Assembly (NCBI RefSeq): GCF_934424005.1
Contig: NZ_CAKRXI010000019.1
Coordinates: 1 to 58,746 of the forward strand
Direction: 5' to 3'
Source: an uncultured Blautia sp.
GTDB taxonomy: Bacteria > Bacillota > Clostridia > Lachnospirales > Lachnospiraceae
Length of the DNA stretch: 58,746 nucleotides
The first letter of the stretch is position 1. Every line of letters begins with the position of its first letter. Below the pieces are notes generated by a model that searched no databases, was not told the DNA's origin, and saw only the letters and a program-made list of their open reading frames with translations. This document shows positions 9,388-19,581 of this stretch, one piece after another. The position numbers were made by a program, and so were the translations under genes.

Positions 9388-10734
9388 TTAAAAAGGAAGC
9401 TTGAAGCCGCCTCTTTTTCCCATTTTGCCGCCCATCATTCCAGGCATCTGTTTCATTAATTTCTTGCTCTGTTCAAACTGTTTGACAAGACGATTGACTT
9501 CTGCGATGTCCACACCGGCACCTTTGGCGATACGATTCTTACGGGAAATATTCAGGATTCCCGGATTGCTTCGCTCCTTCTGTGTCATAGAAAGGATAAT
9601 TGCCTTTGTTCTGTCAAGAGCCTTTTCATCAATCATGTCTTCCAGATCTTTTGCTTTTGCGCCAACACCTGGAAGCATATTCAGGATACTTCCGATTCCA
9701 CCCATTTTATTCATCTGTTCCATACTGGTCAGATAATCATTGAAATCGAAATCCATTTTTTTGAGTTTTTTCTGCATCTCTGCTGCCTGATCCTGGTCAA
9801 GAGCTGCCTCAGCCTTTTCAATAAGACTCATTACATCTCCCATTCCAAGAATTCTGGAAGCCATGCGTTCCGGATAAAACTGTTCAAGATCTGAAAGTTT
9901 CTCACCCATTCCCACAAAGAGAATTGGTTTTCCGGTAACTGCTTTAATGGAAAGTGCTGCACCACCTCGGGTATCACCATCCATTTTGGTAAGGATGACA
10001 CCATCAATGCCTACTTTTTCGGCAAAAGTCTTTGCAACATTTACTGCATCCTGACCTGTCATTGCGTCAACTGTCAAAATCGTACAGTCAACATTCACAT
10101 TGGCTTTGATATCCGCAAGTTCCTGCATCATATCTTCGTCCACATGAAGGCGGCCAGCCGTATCAATAAGAACAACATTCTGTTGGTTTGCTTTTGCATG
10201 TTCGATCGCAGCTTTGGCGATATCTACAGGCTTCTGTTTATCTCCCATGGAGAAAACTTCTACTCCCTGTTTCTCACCATTTACCTGCAACTGTGTGATC
10301 GCAGCCGGACGGTATACGTCACAGGCAACGAGAAGTGGTCTTTTTCCTTTGGATTTCAGTTTACCTGCAAGTTTCGCAACTGTAGTCGTTTTACCTGCAC
10401 CCTGAAGTCCAGCCATCATCAGCACTGTGATTTCATTGCCAGGTTTCAAAGGAAGATCGGTTGTTTCACTTCCCATCAGATTAACAAGTTCTTCATTTAC
10501 AATCTTGATTACCATCTGTCCTGGATTAAGACCATTCATGACATCCTGTCCTACTGCACGTTCCTGCACAGATTTGGTAAACTGTTTAACAACCCGGAAG
10601 TTAACATCCGCTTCAAGAAGAGCCATCTTGACCTCTTTCAGAGCAATCTTAACATCCTCTTCTGTCAGACGTCCTTTGCCTCTCAGCTTTTTGAACACAT
10701 TCTGTAATTTATCAGTCAAGCTTTCAAATGCCAT
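9388..10734 (-). CDS. ffh: Signal recognition particle protein Ffh (SRP54)
   Basis: GTPase that binds 4.5S/6S-type SRP RNA and the signal sequences of nascent membrane and secreted proteins, then docks on FtsY. The 448-residue protein has the N domain, the G domain with GLQGAGKTTTVAKLAG, DTAGRLH and TKMDGD, and a methionine-rich M domain ending in MKQMPGMMGGKMGKRGG. It begins three bases after the ylxM stop codon. FtsY is encoded about 4 kb upstream in the same direction. Confidence 0.98.
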   Translation of the reverse strand: MAFESLTDKLQNVFKKLRGKGRLTEEDVKIALKEVKMALLEADVNFRVVKQFTKSVQERAVGQDVMNGLNPGQMVIKIVNEELVNLMGSETTDLPLKPGNEITVLMMAGLQGAGKTTTVAKLAGKLKSKGKRPLLVACDVYRPAAITQLQVNGEKQGVEVFSMGDKQKPVDIAKAAIEHAKANQQNVVLIDTAGRLHVDEDMMQELADIKANVNVDCTILTVDAMTGQDAVNVAKTFAEKVGIDGVILTKMDGDTRGGAALSIKAVTGKPILFVGMGEKLSDLEQFYPERMASRILGMGDVMSLIEKAEAALDQDQAAEMQKKLKKMDFDFNDYLTSMEQMNKMGGIGSILNMLPGVGAKAKDLEDMIDEKALDRTKAIILSMTQKERSNPGILNISRKNRIAKGAGVDIAEVNRLVKQFEQSKKLMKQMPGMMGGKMGKRGGFKLPF

Positions 10735-10737
10735 GCG

Positions 10738-11061
10738 TTATAACTCCTCTAATATCTTATTGGAAATCTCTGTAATCTCACCGGCATTATATCCTGCTGC
10801 AAGTTCTTTGATCTTCTGAACCTGTTTGCGGATACAGAGAAATTTCTCAACCAGATGAAGTCTGGATTCATATTCTTCCAGTGTATGATTACAGCGTTTG
10901 ATCATGTCATGCACGCCCTGACGGCTGATTCCCAGATCTTCTGCTACCTCACTCAGGGAATAATCTTCCAAAACAACGCTTTCATAAACCTGCTGCTGTC
11001 GCTCTGTTAGCAGTTCCCCATAAAAATCATATAACAATGTCTGTTCGACAAACTTTTCCAT
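10738..11061 (-). CDS. ylxM: YlxM/p13-like helix-turn-helix protein
   Basis: Helix-turn-helix protein of 107 residues, the usual partner gene of ffh; in streptococci YlxM modulates SRP assembly and GTPase activity. The LLTERQQQVYESVVLEDYSLSEVAEDLGISRQGVHDMIKR segment resembles sigma region 4. It is first in the ylxM-ffh-rpsP transcript from a strong promoter, with AAGGTGG upstream of its ATG. Confidence 0.92.
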   Translation of the reverse strand: MEKFVEQTLLYDFYGELLTERQQQVYESVVLEDYSLSEVAEDLGISRQGVHDMIKRCNHTLEEYESRLHLVEKFLCIRKQVQKIKELAAGYNAGEITEISNKILEEL

Positions 11062-11078
11062 TTGTAACCACCTTGGCT

Positions 11079-11107
11079 ATCATACATGATTTATATCATT
11101 GTGTCAA
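11079..11107 (-). promoter_or_regulatory. Promoter of the ylxM-ffh operon
   Basis: Minus strand: TTGACA (11102-11107), 17-bp spacer, TATGAT (11079-11084). An inverted repeat (TGTCAAG at 11102-11108, CTTGACA at 11117-11123) overlaps the -35. Confidence 0.8.
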
Positions 11108-11123
11108 GTGTTTTTTCTTGACA
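11102..11123. repeat. Inverted repeat over the ylxM -35 box
   Basis: Perfect 7-bp arms TGTCAAG / CTTGACA with an 8-bp T-rich spacer. It lies just after the metallophosphoesterase stop codon and overlaps the ylxM -35 element. It has no T-run after it, so it is a poor terminator; an operator is possible. Confidence 0.4.
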
Positions 11124-11136
11124 GATATATTTTTAT

Positions 11137-11757
11137 TTATTGTCCGTCTTTTTCCGGATCTTCTGTTTCAAATTCAAAGACACATCGATCAAAGGCATTG
11201 ATCACATATGTATCCATATATTTATCGTACCGTTTATGTTGTCTTCCATACGACATATGAACATGACCATGAAGGAAAAATTTGGGATGATATTTCTCAA
11301 TCAGCTGGAGAAAAATTTTAAATCCCTGATGAGGAAGATCCCGGGCATCATTTAACTGATATGCCGGAGCATGCGTGACAAGTATATCAAAGCCTCTTCT
11401 CCACACAAGTTTTGGAAAAAGTTTAAAGACTCTTCGTCTCATTTCCCACTCTGTATATTGATGTTCTCCCGGTTTATATCGCATGGAACCGCCAAGTCCC
11501 AAGATGCGCACTCCTTCATGCACATATATTTTATCGTCAATGCAGATGCAGCCTTCCGGTGGAATCCTTTCATATTTATCGTCATGGTTTCCATGGACAT
11601 ATAAAACAGGCGCTGATGTAAATGTCGCCAGAAAAGAAAGATAACGGGGATCAAGATCCCCACATGATATGATAAGATCAATCCCCTCCAGTTTGCTTTT
11701 CTCGAAATAATCCCACAGATATTTTGATTCCACATCTGCTATGGCAAGTATTTTCAT
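11137..11757 (-). CDS. Calcineurin-like metallophosphoesterase
   Basis: A 206-residue two-metal phosphoesterase fold. The metal ligands are seen in order: ADVES (residues 7-11), GDLD, GNHD, THAP and GHVH. The first motif is D-x-E rather than the canonical D-x-H, the other motifs are normal. Substrate unknown; possible roles range from nucleotide to cyclic-nucleotide or phospholipid hydrolysis. It is the last gene of an ftsY-ilvA-BMP-phosphoesterase run, ten bases after the BMP-type gene, with a weak ribosome site. Confidence 0.85.
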   Translation of the reverse strand: MKILAIADVESKYLWDYFEKSKLEGIDLIISCGDLDPRYLSFLATFTSAPVLYVHGNHDDKYERIPPEGCICIDDKIYVHEGVRILGLGGSMRYKPGEHQYTEWEMRRRVFKLFPKLVWRRGFDILVTHAPAYQLNDARDLPHQGFKIFLQLIEKYHPKFFLHGHVHMSYGRQHKRYDKYMDTYVINAFDRCVFEFETEDPEKDGQ

Positions 11758-11766
11758 AAAACTGTA

Positions 11767-13695
11767 TTATCCCTTCTGACTTTCCACACCGGACTGTAAA
11801 GTAACCGGTTTTGCCTGTTCTTTAAGCTCGCGTGATTTCGGAATTGTTCCGATCACGTTATCTGCAAGCCAGTCCATTGTAATAATCTCTTCCGGAGAAA
11901 GAATTTTATCCGGATCCGACTGGATCATTCCATTCTGTGAATAAAGGATTCCTGAAAATGGATGATATTCTCCGCTTGCAATCGCACGTTTGAGCATTGC
12001 AAGCAGCTTCTGTGTGCCAATCGGAAGATTCTGTGAATAGATAACATCGATCACTTCCGCTGACAGTCCCCACCAATAATTGATGGCCTTTGTTTCATCT
12101 TTGTTATCATCATATTTCCATGTTCCATCCATGATCGTCCTGATCAAACGTTCATAAAATTTTCCCCAGTGCCACAATGGCATAGCGAGATTGCGAGGTC
12201 CTTCTTTTTCTATATGATACAGTCCAAAATAGCGCGATGCATCTTCCGGAATCACCATATCCCGTCCTGATACAACCGTAACACCTTTTTTGATAACATT
12301 ATCCATGGCAATTCCAAGATCGACGTCTTTCAGTGTAGACCATTCCAGATATATCTGTGCTCTCGGATTAACCATTTTTGCACCTAAAGCAAATGCATTG
12401 ATATTGGCAATCGTTCCAAAAATCGGGTAGTCAGCAATATATGCAAGCTGACCATTTTCTGCCATAGCCCCAGCAATGGCTCCCATAAGAAATTTAGCCT
12501 CATACATCCGGGCATAATAAGTACGGATGTATCTGTGAGATGTATTCAAAGAACAGTTAAGAATCTTTACCTCCGGATGTGCGATGGCGGCCTGTACACT
12601 TGCCTGCACAAATTCCGGTGTTGTTGTAAAGATAATATTGCATTCTTTTTGGATCGCATCGGCAATTGCTTTTTCCGCAAGATCTTGCGTAAGGTTTTCA
12701 TAACATTCTGTAGTAACTTCTTCAGGGAACGTCTGTTCCAGGTGAAGACGACCAAGCTCATGGGCATACGTCCATGCAGAAGTGGCCGGTGTCTTTGCGT
12801 ACAAAAAAGCAACCTTTAGTTTTGGTGTACTTACCGGAAGCAGACGGTCAAGGAGAGATTTTTTTTCACTCGTAGGATCCATCTTCAATTCAATTTCCTG
12901 ATCATGTTCCAGAAGTTCAAATTCTTCCCAGCTTTTACCAACCAGTTCCTTTAATTCATTAACTGTTTTCCGGCAGATATCTTTATAATCATAAATCATA
13001 AGAAATGCAAGGAATGCATCCCCTGTTGTTATGGAAAGTTTCTTTCCGCCTAAGGATTCATATTCTGCTGCAAACCTTGAATAAACAGAACTGAAAGTCA
13101 GTTTATCATCATCTGACCAGATATCCTTTTTCCCTTTTCCTACTGCTTTCTGAAGTCTGGCAAAACTTCCAGGACGCGAAAACCAGATATAGTTGATCTG
13201 ACTCAGTGCGTAAAAATCCACATATTCATAATAGATTTTATTCTCTTTCTGTTCCGTACGCTGTGGCAGGATTCTGGTCACATATCCCGGCACAGAAACC
13301 GCATCAAAATACTTCAGTACACTGACCCGCTTATTTCCTTCTTCTACATAGAATTTGTTCATATATTCATATGCTTTGATTGGGTCACGGATACCTTCAT
13401 TAATATGACTCTGACTTAAAGTTGCCCACTTATATGCAAATTCTGTGTTTTCTCTGAGAATAGGCATAAAGTTCCCGGCGAAGGCATTACTCCTTCCACC
13501 GTTTTTGGTTCCTACGATCTGGTCGATCGGTATCTGTACAAGTCCAAGCGGGACCTCCGAATAGGACCCCTTGGGTGGCAGGATTTCATCCAGAACCTGA
13601 AGTGTAGGCAATTGCCCTTTCATCATTCTGGCCTGATAATCTCTCTTACCGGCTTTGTAGGCTTTTATATATTCTTCCATTGTAAATGGTGCCAT
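11767..13695 (-). CDS. Cytosolic fusion of ParB-like domain and BMP/PnrA-type binding domain
   Basis: The C-terminal part (from about residue 292, LKVAFLYAKTPATSAWTYAHE) resembles the Bmp/PnrA (Med) ligand-binding fold, which in lipoproteins captures nucleosides for ABC uptake. The N-terminal part (about residues 50-150) carries a ParB/Srx-like signature: PIDQIVGTKNGGRSNAF, then EGIRDPIKAYEY and YVEEGNKRVSVLKYF with the box EGNKRV at 119-124. There is no signal peptide, lipobox or membrane segment, so it is not a surface binding protein despite its usual database label. I chose ATG 13695 (GAGG nine bases upstream, start MAPFTMEEY); GTG at 13710 and ATG at 13701 are alternatives. No transporter genes are adjacent; ilvA is upstream. 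A sensor or enzyme role is inference. Confidence 0.75.
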   Translation of the reverse strand: MAPFTMEEYIKAYKAGKRDYQARMMKGQLPTLQVLDEILPPKGSYSEVPLGLVQIPIDQIVGTKNGGRSNAFAGNFMPILRENTEFAYKWATLSQSHINEGIRDPIKAYEYMNKFYVEEGNKRVSVLKYFDAVSVPGYVTRILPQRTEQKENKIYYEYVDFYALSQINYIWFSRPGSFARLQKAVGKGKKDIWSDDDKLTFSSVYSRFAAEYESLGGKKLSITTGDAFLAFLMIYDYKDICRKTVNELKELVGKSWEEFELLEHDQEIELKMDPTSEKKSLLDRLLPVSTPKLKVAFLYAKTPATSAWTYAHELGRLHLEQTFPEEVTTECYENLTQDLAEKAIADAIQKECNIIFTTTPEFVQASVQAAIAHPEVKILNCSLNTSHRYIRTYYARMYEAKFLMGAIAGAMAENGQLAYIADYPIFGTIANINAFALGAKMVNPRAQIYLEWSTLKDVDLGIAMDNVIKKGVTVVSGRDMVIPEDASRYFGLYHIEKEGPRNLAMPLWHWGKFYERLIRTIMDGTWKYDDNKDETKAINYWWGLSAEVIDVIYSQNLPIGTQKLLAMLKRAIASGEYHPFSGILYSQNGMIQSDPDKILSPEEIITMDWLADNVIGTIPKSRELKEQAKPVTLQSGVESQKG

Positions 13696-13744
13696 GGTCA
13701 TCTTCCTCACTTTCTGTCTGAAGCAGGAAATAACGGTTTACAAG

Positions 13745-14956
13745 TTACAGATTTGCACGAATGATCTTTGGTTTGCATCCAGCCTCTTCCAGTGCCTTTA
13801 CAATTTTCTTTTTATGCTCCGTACCGTATGCTTCCAGTGTAACTTTAAGTTCTACTGCGGCATATCGATTGGTACTTATAAACTGATTATGATCAAGTTT
13901 GATAACATTTCCCTGGTTCTCGGCAATGATAGAAGCTACACGAACAAGTTCACCCGGTTTGTCCGGAATCAGAACAGACACTGTGAAAATACGATCTCTC
14001 TGAATCAGTCCATGCTGTACCACAGAAGACATTGTGATCACGTCCATATTACCACCACTTAAGATGGAAACTACTTTCTTACCGGTGAAATTCAAATGAC
14101 GGAGTGCTGCAACTGTCAGAAGTCCTGAATTTTCAACAATCATTTTGTGATTTTCTACCATATCAAGGAAAGCAACGATCAGTTCATCATCGTCGATGGT
14201 GATCACATCGTCCAGATTTTCCTGCAGATATGGAAAGATGTGTTCACCAGGAGTCTGTACAGCAGTTCCATCGGCAATTGTATTTACATGTGGCAGAGTA
14301 ACTACTTCACCTTTTTCAAGAGATGCCTTCATACATGCCGCACCGGACGGCTCTACACCAATGACTTTGATATGCGGATTCAGAAGTTTTGCAAGTGTGG
14401 ATACACCTGTTGCAAGTCCGCCTCCTCCGATTGGAACAAGAATATAATCTACAAGAGGAAGCTCCTGTACGATTTCCATAGCAATCGTACCCTGGCCGGT
14501 TGCTACTGCCGGATCATCAAACGGATGGATAAATGTATACCCTTCTTTCTCAGCAAGTTCCAGTGCATAAGCACATGCCTCATCATATACATCTCCTTTC
14601 AGAATTACGTCTGCACCGTAACTCTTGGTACGTTCTACTTTGATCAGAGGTGTTGTTGTCGGCATAACGATCACTGCTTTTGCACCAAATTTATGCGCAG
14701 CATAAGCAACACCCTGCGCATGATTTCCAGCAGATGCTGCGATCAGACCTTTTGCACGCTCTTCTTCTGTAAGTGTGCTGATCTTATAGTATGCACCGCG
14801 AACCTTATATGCTCCTGTACGCTGCATGTTTTCTGGTTTCAGATATACTTTGTTTCCCGTGAGATCTGAAAAATAACTGCTTTTGATCAGTTTTGTTTCC
14901 TGAGTTACCTGTTTTACGATTTCTGCTGCCTGTTCAAAGCTTTCTAATGTAAGCAT
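13745..14956 (-). CDS. ilvA: Threonine ammonia-lyase with ACT domain
   Basis: PLP enzyme converting threonine to 2-oxobutanoate and ammonia, the first step toward isoleucine or a catabolic route to propionate. The 403-residue protein has the PLP lysine in TGAYKVRGA (Lys51), SAGNHAQG, the GGGGLATG phosphate loop, and one C-terminal ACT domain (about 325-403, VLIPDKPGELVRVASIIA). The single short ACT domain matches the short ilvA/tdcB-like form. AGGAGG precedes the start. It is 15 bp after ftsY, an unusual neighbour. Confidence 0.93.
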   Translation of the reverse strand: MLTLESFEQAAEIVKQVTQETKLIKSSYFSDLTGNKVYLKPENMQRTGAYKVRGAYYKISTLTEEERAKGLIAASAGNHAQGVAYAAHKFGAKAVIVMPTTTPLIKVERTKSYGADVILKGDVYDEACAYALELAEKEGYTFIHPFDDPAVATGQGTIAMEIVQELPLVDYILVPIGGGGLATGVSTLAKLLNPHIKVIGVEPSGAACMKASLEKGEVVTLPHVNTIADGTAVQTPGEHIFPYLQENLDDVITIDDDELIVAFLDMVENHKMIVENSGLLTVAALRHLNFTGKKVVSILSGGNMDVITMSSVVQHGLIQRDRIFTVSVLIPDKPGELVRVASIIAENQGNVIKLDHNQFISTNRYAAVELKVTLEAYGTEHKKKIVKALEEAGCKPKIIRANL

Positions 14957-14971
14957 GCTGTATCCTCCTGT

Positions 14972-15925
14972 TTATTCTTCAGTGTGTAAGTCTTTTTCAT
15001 CAATGTCAAACAGTGCGTTAACAAAAGCATCGGCATCAAATTTCTGCAGATCGTCGATTGTTTCACCAACACCGATATATTTTACCGGAATATCCAGTTC
15101 TGACTGAATTGCGACAGCGATTCCACCTTTTGCAGTTCCATCCAGTTTTGTAAGAATGATGCCATTTACATTCGCGACTTCAGCAAATTGTTTGGCCTGT
15201 GCCAGGGCATTCTGTCCTGTGGTACCATCCAGAACGACCAGTGTTTCCAGATATGCTTCCGGATATTCTCTTTCCAGAATACGATAGATCTTACGAAGTT
15301 CTTCCATAAGATTTTTTTTGTTATGCAATCGGCCAGCTGTATCACAGATCAACACATCTGCATTTCTTGCCTTGGCCGCTGCAACTGCATCGTATACGAT
15401 GGATGCCGGATCAGCGCCTTCCTGACCACCGATCAGATCCACACCTGCGCGGTTTGCCCACTGTGCAAGCTGTTCTCCCGCTGCCGCGCGAAAAGTATCT
15501 GCTGCAGCAAGTATAACTTTCTTACCCTGATCCTTTAATTTTCCAGCCAGTTTTCCGACAGAAGTTGTCTTTCCTACACCATTTACTCCGATTACAAGAA
15601 TTACTGATTTACGGTTCTCAAATTCATACTCTGTACTGTCTACACGCATCTGTTCCTTAATACTGTTGATCAGAAGCTGTTTGCATTCCATAGGGTTTTT
15701 GATATGTTTCTCTGCCACCTGTTCTTTCAGATGTTCTATGATTGCAGAAGTCGCATTAATACCTATATCACCCATGATCAGAATTTCTTCCAGTTCTTCA
15801 TAAAAATCTTCATCAATACTGGAGTAGCCACTGAAAATAGAATCAAAGCCGGCCACGATATTATCTCGTGTTTTGGTCAAACCACTGACCAGACGTTTAA
15901 AAAAGCCTTTTTTTTCTTCTGACAT
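14972..15925 (-). CDS. ftsY: SRP receptor FtsY
   Basis: Membrane-associated GTPase that receives Ffh-ribosome complexes. The 317-residue protein has only a short N-terminal lead before the NG domains; G motifs are GVNGVGKTTSVGKLAG, DTAGRLHNK and TKLDGTAKGG. AGGAGG is well spaced from the ATG. It follows smc by about 50 bp, the standard rnc-smc-ftsY order. Confidence 0.97.
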   Translation of the reverse strand: MSEEKKGFFKRLVSGLTKTRDNIVAGFDSIFSGYSSIDEDFYEELEEILIMGDIGINATSAIIEHLKEQVAEKHIKNPMECKQLLINSIKEQMRVDSTEYEFENRKSVILVIGVNGVGKTTSVGKLAGKLKDQGKKVILAAADTFRAAAGEQLAQWANRAGVDLIGGQEGADPASIVYDAVAAAKARNADVLICDTAGRLHNKKNLMEELRKIYRILEREYPEAYLETLVVLDGTTGQNALAQAKQFAEVANVNGIILTKLDGTAKGGIAVAIQSELDIPVKYIGVGETIDDLQKFDADAFVNALFDIDEKDLHTEE

Positions 15926-15975
15926 ACTATGTCCTCCTCGATAGTTACATTGCTGTTCACTCTGTTCCCAGCAAC

Positions 15976-18900
15976 TTATTTGCTCAGCTGGTTTTCTACC
16001 AGATCAACAGATACAAGAGTTGAAACACCCTTTTCCTGCATGGTGATACCATATAAGCGATCCGCAGCATTCATAGTGCCACGTCTATGCGTTATTATAA
16101 TAAACTGTGTATTTTTCGTCAACTTCTGTAAATACGATGCAAAACGTCCAACATTTGAATCATCGAGTGCAGCCTCGATCTCATCCAGGAGGCAGAACGG
16201 AGATGGTTTCAGATTCTGGATCGCAAAAAGAAGGGCAATCGCAGTCAAAGCTTTTTCTCCACCAGAAAGCTGCATCATATTCTGGAGTTTTTTGCCAGGC
16301 GGTTGAGAAATGATTCGTATTCCGGCCTCAAGGATATCTTCATCTTCTGCAAGTTCAAGGGTTCCTTTTCCACCACCGAACAGTTCCTTAAATGCCTTAT
16401 CAAATTCTCTTTGGATATCACGGAATTTTTCGGTAAACTGTTTTCGCATTCCTTCATCCAATTCCAGAATAATTCCTTCCAGCGTTTCCTCGGCCTTAAC
16501 GATATCATCGTATTGACCGGACAGGAATGTATGACGTTCCAGAAGTTCTTTATAATCTTCAATCGCATTTACATTAACAGAACCAAGTTTACGGATCTCA
16601 TCCTTTATGCGTGTAACATCCGCTTTGATTGCCTGTCGGTCGGTAAGTTCTTCTTTTCGATACTGAAGTGCATTGTTTGGCGTGATCTCATATTCTTCCC
16701 ACATATAGGAAATCTGACCTTCCCTCTGCTCCTCAATTTTTTCTGTCTGACTTCTCAGACGGAAGCATTCTTTATCCAGAAGAGAAGTCTTTTCTGAAAG
16801 ATGATCTCTTTTTTCAAAAAATGTTTTGTGGCTGGCACTTCGTTTTTCTTTTTCTTCCTGCCACTGTGCTCTCTGGCTGCCATACTGTTCTTCTTTTAAA
16901 AGGCATTCCTGTGCCGCATTTTTCAGCTCCTGGATACCTTCTTCTTTTTTATGTATCTCTTCACGACTCTGTACAAGATTTTCTGTAATTTCCTGTGATT
17001 CCTTCTGAAATGCAGCAATCTCAGAATTCAGACGACTCAGGTTTTCCTGCAGGAATTGATTCTGCTGTTCAAGAGAAGATTCTTCCAGCCGGATTTTTTC
17101 CAGTTCATGTGTCTTCTCTGTTTCTTCTGCCTTCCATTCCTCCAGTTCTTTCTGTTTGGTCTCAATAAAGGTTTCCAGTTCCTTTTCGTCCTTCTGCGAA
17201 TCCTCCAGTTCTCTGGCAATGCTGCTATGATCCTGTCTGATCTCACCTGCCTGATGGCGGAGTTCTTCCTGTTCACGATCAATCTGCCGATAGCTGTTCT
17301 GAATTTCGCCTTCTTTTTCTTTGAGCTGTTCAAGATTCATCTTTGCAGTATTCTGTTCAACATACTGTTGACGAAGTTTCTGCTGAAAATCAGCGATCGT
17401 ATCGCGGAGCACATTTCGCCTGCTGCGGTTTTCACCTATTGATTTCTGCGTTTCTTCCAGTTCTTTCCTGAGAATTCCTACACTTCTTTCCAGTTCTTCA
17501 ATTTCACGGCGTCTTCCGAGAAGATTGCTGTTATTTTTAAACGCACCACCGGTCATGGAACCACCGGGACTTAAGGACTCTCCTTCAATCGTAACCATAC
17601 GCAGACTGTGACGATATTTTTTTCCGATTGCAATTGCATGATCAATATTATCTACAACAAGGACACGGCCCAGAAGATACATGACCAGTTCACTGTATTC
17701 TTTATCTGCATTTACAAGAGTATTGGCAGTACCCACAACTCCCGGTTCACTCAACACATCCCTCTGATTCAGTCCACCTCTTCCGCTGATATTAGACAAA
17801 GGAAGAAATGTAGCACGGCCAAAGCGGTTTTTCTTCAGAAAACCAATCATACGTTTAGCTGTCTGTTCATTATCTGTGACGATATTCTGAATACTTCCGC
17901 CCAGTGCAGTTTCAATCGCAACCTCATAGTCTTTCTGCACATGAATGATATCAGCCACAACACCTTTAATACCGGGTTCACGGTTTTTCTGTTCCATTAC
18001 ACGACGGATACTGTTTCCATATCCATCATAACGTTCTGTAATGTTTTTAAGAGATTCCAGGCGGGAAGCCTCACGATGGTATGCTGTCTGACCGATTTCC
18101 ATCTGAGAATTCTGTTTTTTCAATTCATCCTGTAACTTCTGCACCTCTCCGTCCAGACGTACACATTCTTCATTTGTCGAATGGATCACAGCCGTTACTG
18201 CATCATATTGTTTCTGTGCATTAAGACGTTCTTTCTCCAGAACCTCTTCTTCGCTTTTCAGGCGAAGAATTCGCTGACTGATCTCTGCTTTACGGATATT
18301 CAGCTGCTCCAGCATCGCATCAAAACGTTGTACTTTTCCTTTGGTCGTTGCACGGCTGTTCAAGATCTCAATGATCTCGTTTTTGCCGTCTTCTACAGCC
18401 TGTGTACATTCTTCTACGTTTGAAACGATGTTTTCCAGAGCCTCTGTTTCCTTTGAAAGACTGGCCCGAATTTCTTTCAGTCTGCTCTGCAGTTCCAGTT
18501 TGTCTTCTGCCAGTTTTTCTTTTTCCTGCGTTCTCCGGTCCAGATCTTCCCCTAAAGCTGTCAGACGGTTCTGATAATGCTCACTGTTCTGTTTTCCCGA
18601 AGAGATCTGTTCTTCAAGAACCTGCACCTGGCCTTCATACTGCTGTTTCAGAAGCGCATTCTGCTGCTGCTCTTCTTTCAACGTATCGAGCCTGTGATTT
18701 AAATCTTCCAGTTCCTGTTCCAGACGGTCATACTCTATTTTGGTCTGATCATATGCTGCCTGAGCTTCATTTAGTTCTCTCTGCGCCTGTTCAAGTTTTT
18801 CTTCCAGTTCTTTCAGAAGTTCACCGGTTCTCTGATGATCAAGAAGAAACAGATTCACATCAAGTTCTTTCAATTCCTCTCTTTTGGCCAGATATATACG

Positions 18901-19536
18901 CGCTGTTTCAGACTGCTTTTCCAATGGTCCAAGCTGTTTGGTCAGCTCGCTTAAAATATCCGTTACACGGACCAGATTCTGCCGCTCTTCATCCAGCTTT
19001 TTCAGAGTGGTAGCTTTTCTTCGTTTAAATTTGACGATTCCTGCCGCCTCATCGAAAAGCTCTCGCCGTTCTTCAGGTTTACCACTTAAGATTTTATCAA
19101 TCTGCCCCTGTCCAATGATGGAATACCCTTCTTTACCGATACCGGTATCATAAAACATTTCCTGAATGTCTTTCAGACGGCATCCACTGCCATTGATCAG
19201 ATATTCACTTTCTCCTGAACGATACAGCCGCCTCGTTACAGTAACTTCATTGTAATCTACCGGAAGTTTATGATCACTGTTATCCAGCGTAATAGATACA
19301 GAAGCAAAACTTAATGGCTTTCGATTCTCTGTTCCTGAAAAAATAACGTCCTGCATGTTACCGCCTCGAAGCTGTTTGGCGCTCTGTTCACCAAGTACCC
19401 AGCGGACAGCATCTCCAACATTACTTTTTCCACTTCCATTTGGTCCGACAATACCGGTAATTCCGTTATGAAATTCAAAGTTGATTTTCTGTGCAAAGGA
19501 TTTGAAGCCATATACTTCAATATTCTTTAAATACAT
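15976..19536 (-). CDS. smc: Chromosome segregation protein SMC
   Basis: Condensin ATPase of 1186 residues that organises and segregates chromosomes with ScpA/ScpB. N-terminal Walker [20 protein letters not shown] (from about residue 32), long coiled coils, a hinge around residues 510-670 ([22 protein letters not shown]), the signature [16 protein letters not shown] and Walker [13 protein letters not shown] in the C-terminal head. scpA/scpB are not in this window. Confidence 0.98.
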   Translation of the reverse strand: MYLKNIEVYGFKSFAQKINFEFHNGITGIVGPNGSGKSNVGDAVRWVLGEQSAKQLRGGNMQDVIFSGTENRKPLSFASVSITLDNSDHKLPVDYNEVTVTRRLYRSGESEYLINGSGCRLKDIQEMFYDTGIGKEGYSIIGQGQIDKILSGKPEERRELFDEAAGIVKFKRRKATTLKKLDEERQNLVRVTDILSELTKQLGPLEKQSETARIYLAKREELKELDVNLFLLDHQRTGELLKELEEKLEQAQRELNEAQAAYDQTKIEYDRLEQELEDLNHRLDTLKEEQQQNALLKQQYEGQVQVLEEQISSGKQNSEHYQNRLTALGEDLDRRTQEKEKLAEDKLELQSRLKEIRASLSKETEALENIVSNVEECTQAVEDGKNEIIEILNSRATTKGKVQRFDAMLEQLNIRKAEISQRILRLKSEEEVLEKERLNAQKQYDAVTAVIHSTNEECVRLDGEVQKLQDELKKQNSQMEIGQTAYHREASRLESLKNITERYDGYGNSIRRVMEQKNREPGIKGVVADIIHVQKDYEVAIETALGGSIQNIVTDNEQTAKRMIGFLKKNRFGRATFLPLSNISGRGGLNQRDVLSEPGVVGTANTLVNADKEYSELVMYLLGRVLVVDNIDHAIAIGKKYRHSLRMVTIEGESLSPGGSMTGGAFKNNSNLLGRRREIEELERSVGILRKELEETQKSIGENRSRRNVLRDTIADFQQKLRQQYVEQNTAKMNLEQLKEKEGEIQNSYRQIDREQEELRHQAGEIRQDHSSIARELEDSQKDEKELETFIETKQKELEEWKAEETEKTHELEKIRLEESSLEQQNQFLQENLSRLNSEIAAFQKESQEITENLVQSREEIHKKEEGIQELKNAAQECLLKEEQYGSQRAQWQEEKEKRSASHKTFFEKRDHLSEKTSLLDKECFRLRSQTEKIEEQREGQISYMWEEYEITPNNALQYRKEELTDRQAIKADVTRIKDEIRKLGSVNVNAIEDYKELLERHTFLSGQYDDIVKAEETLEGIILELDEGMRKQFTEKFRDIQREFDKAFKELFGGGKGTLELAEDEDILEAGIRIISQPPGKKLQNMMQLSGGEKALTAIALLFAIQNLKPSPFCLLDEIEAALDDSNVGRFASYLQKLTKNTQFIIITHRRGTMNAADRLYGITMQEKGVSTLVSVDLVENQLSK

Positions 19537-19581
19537 AGTTCACCTGCCAGTTTTTCTTTTCCTCATGTATCACGCATAAAA

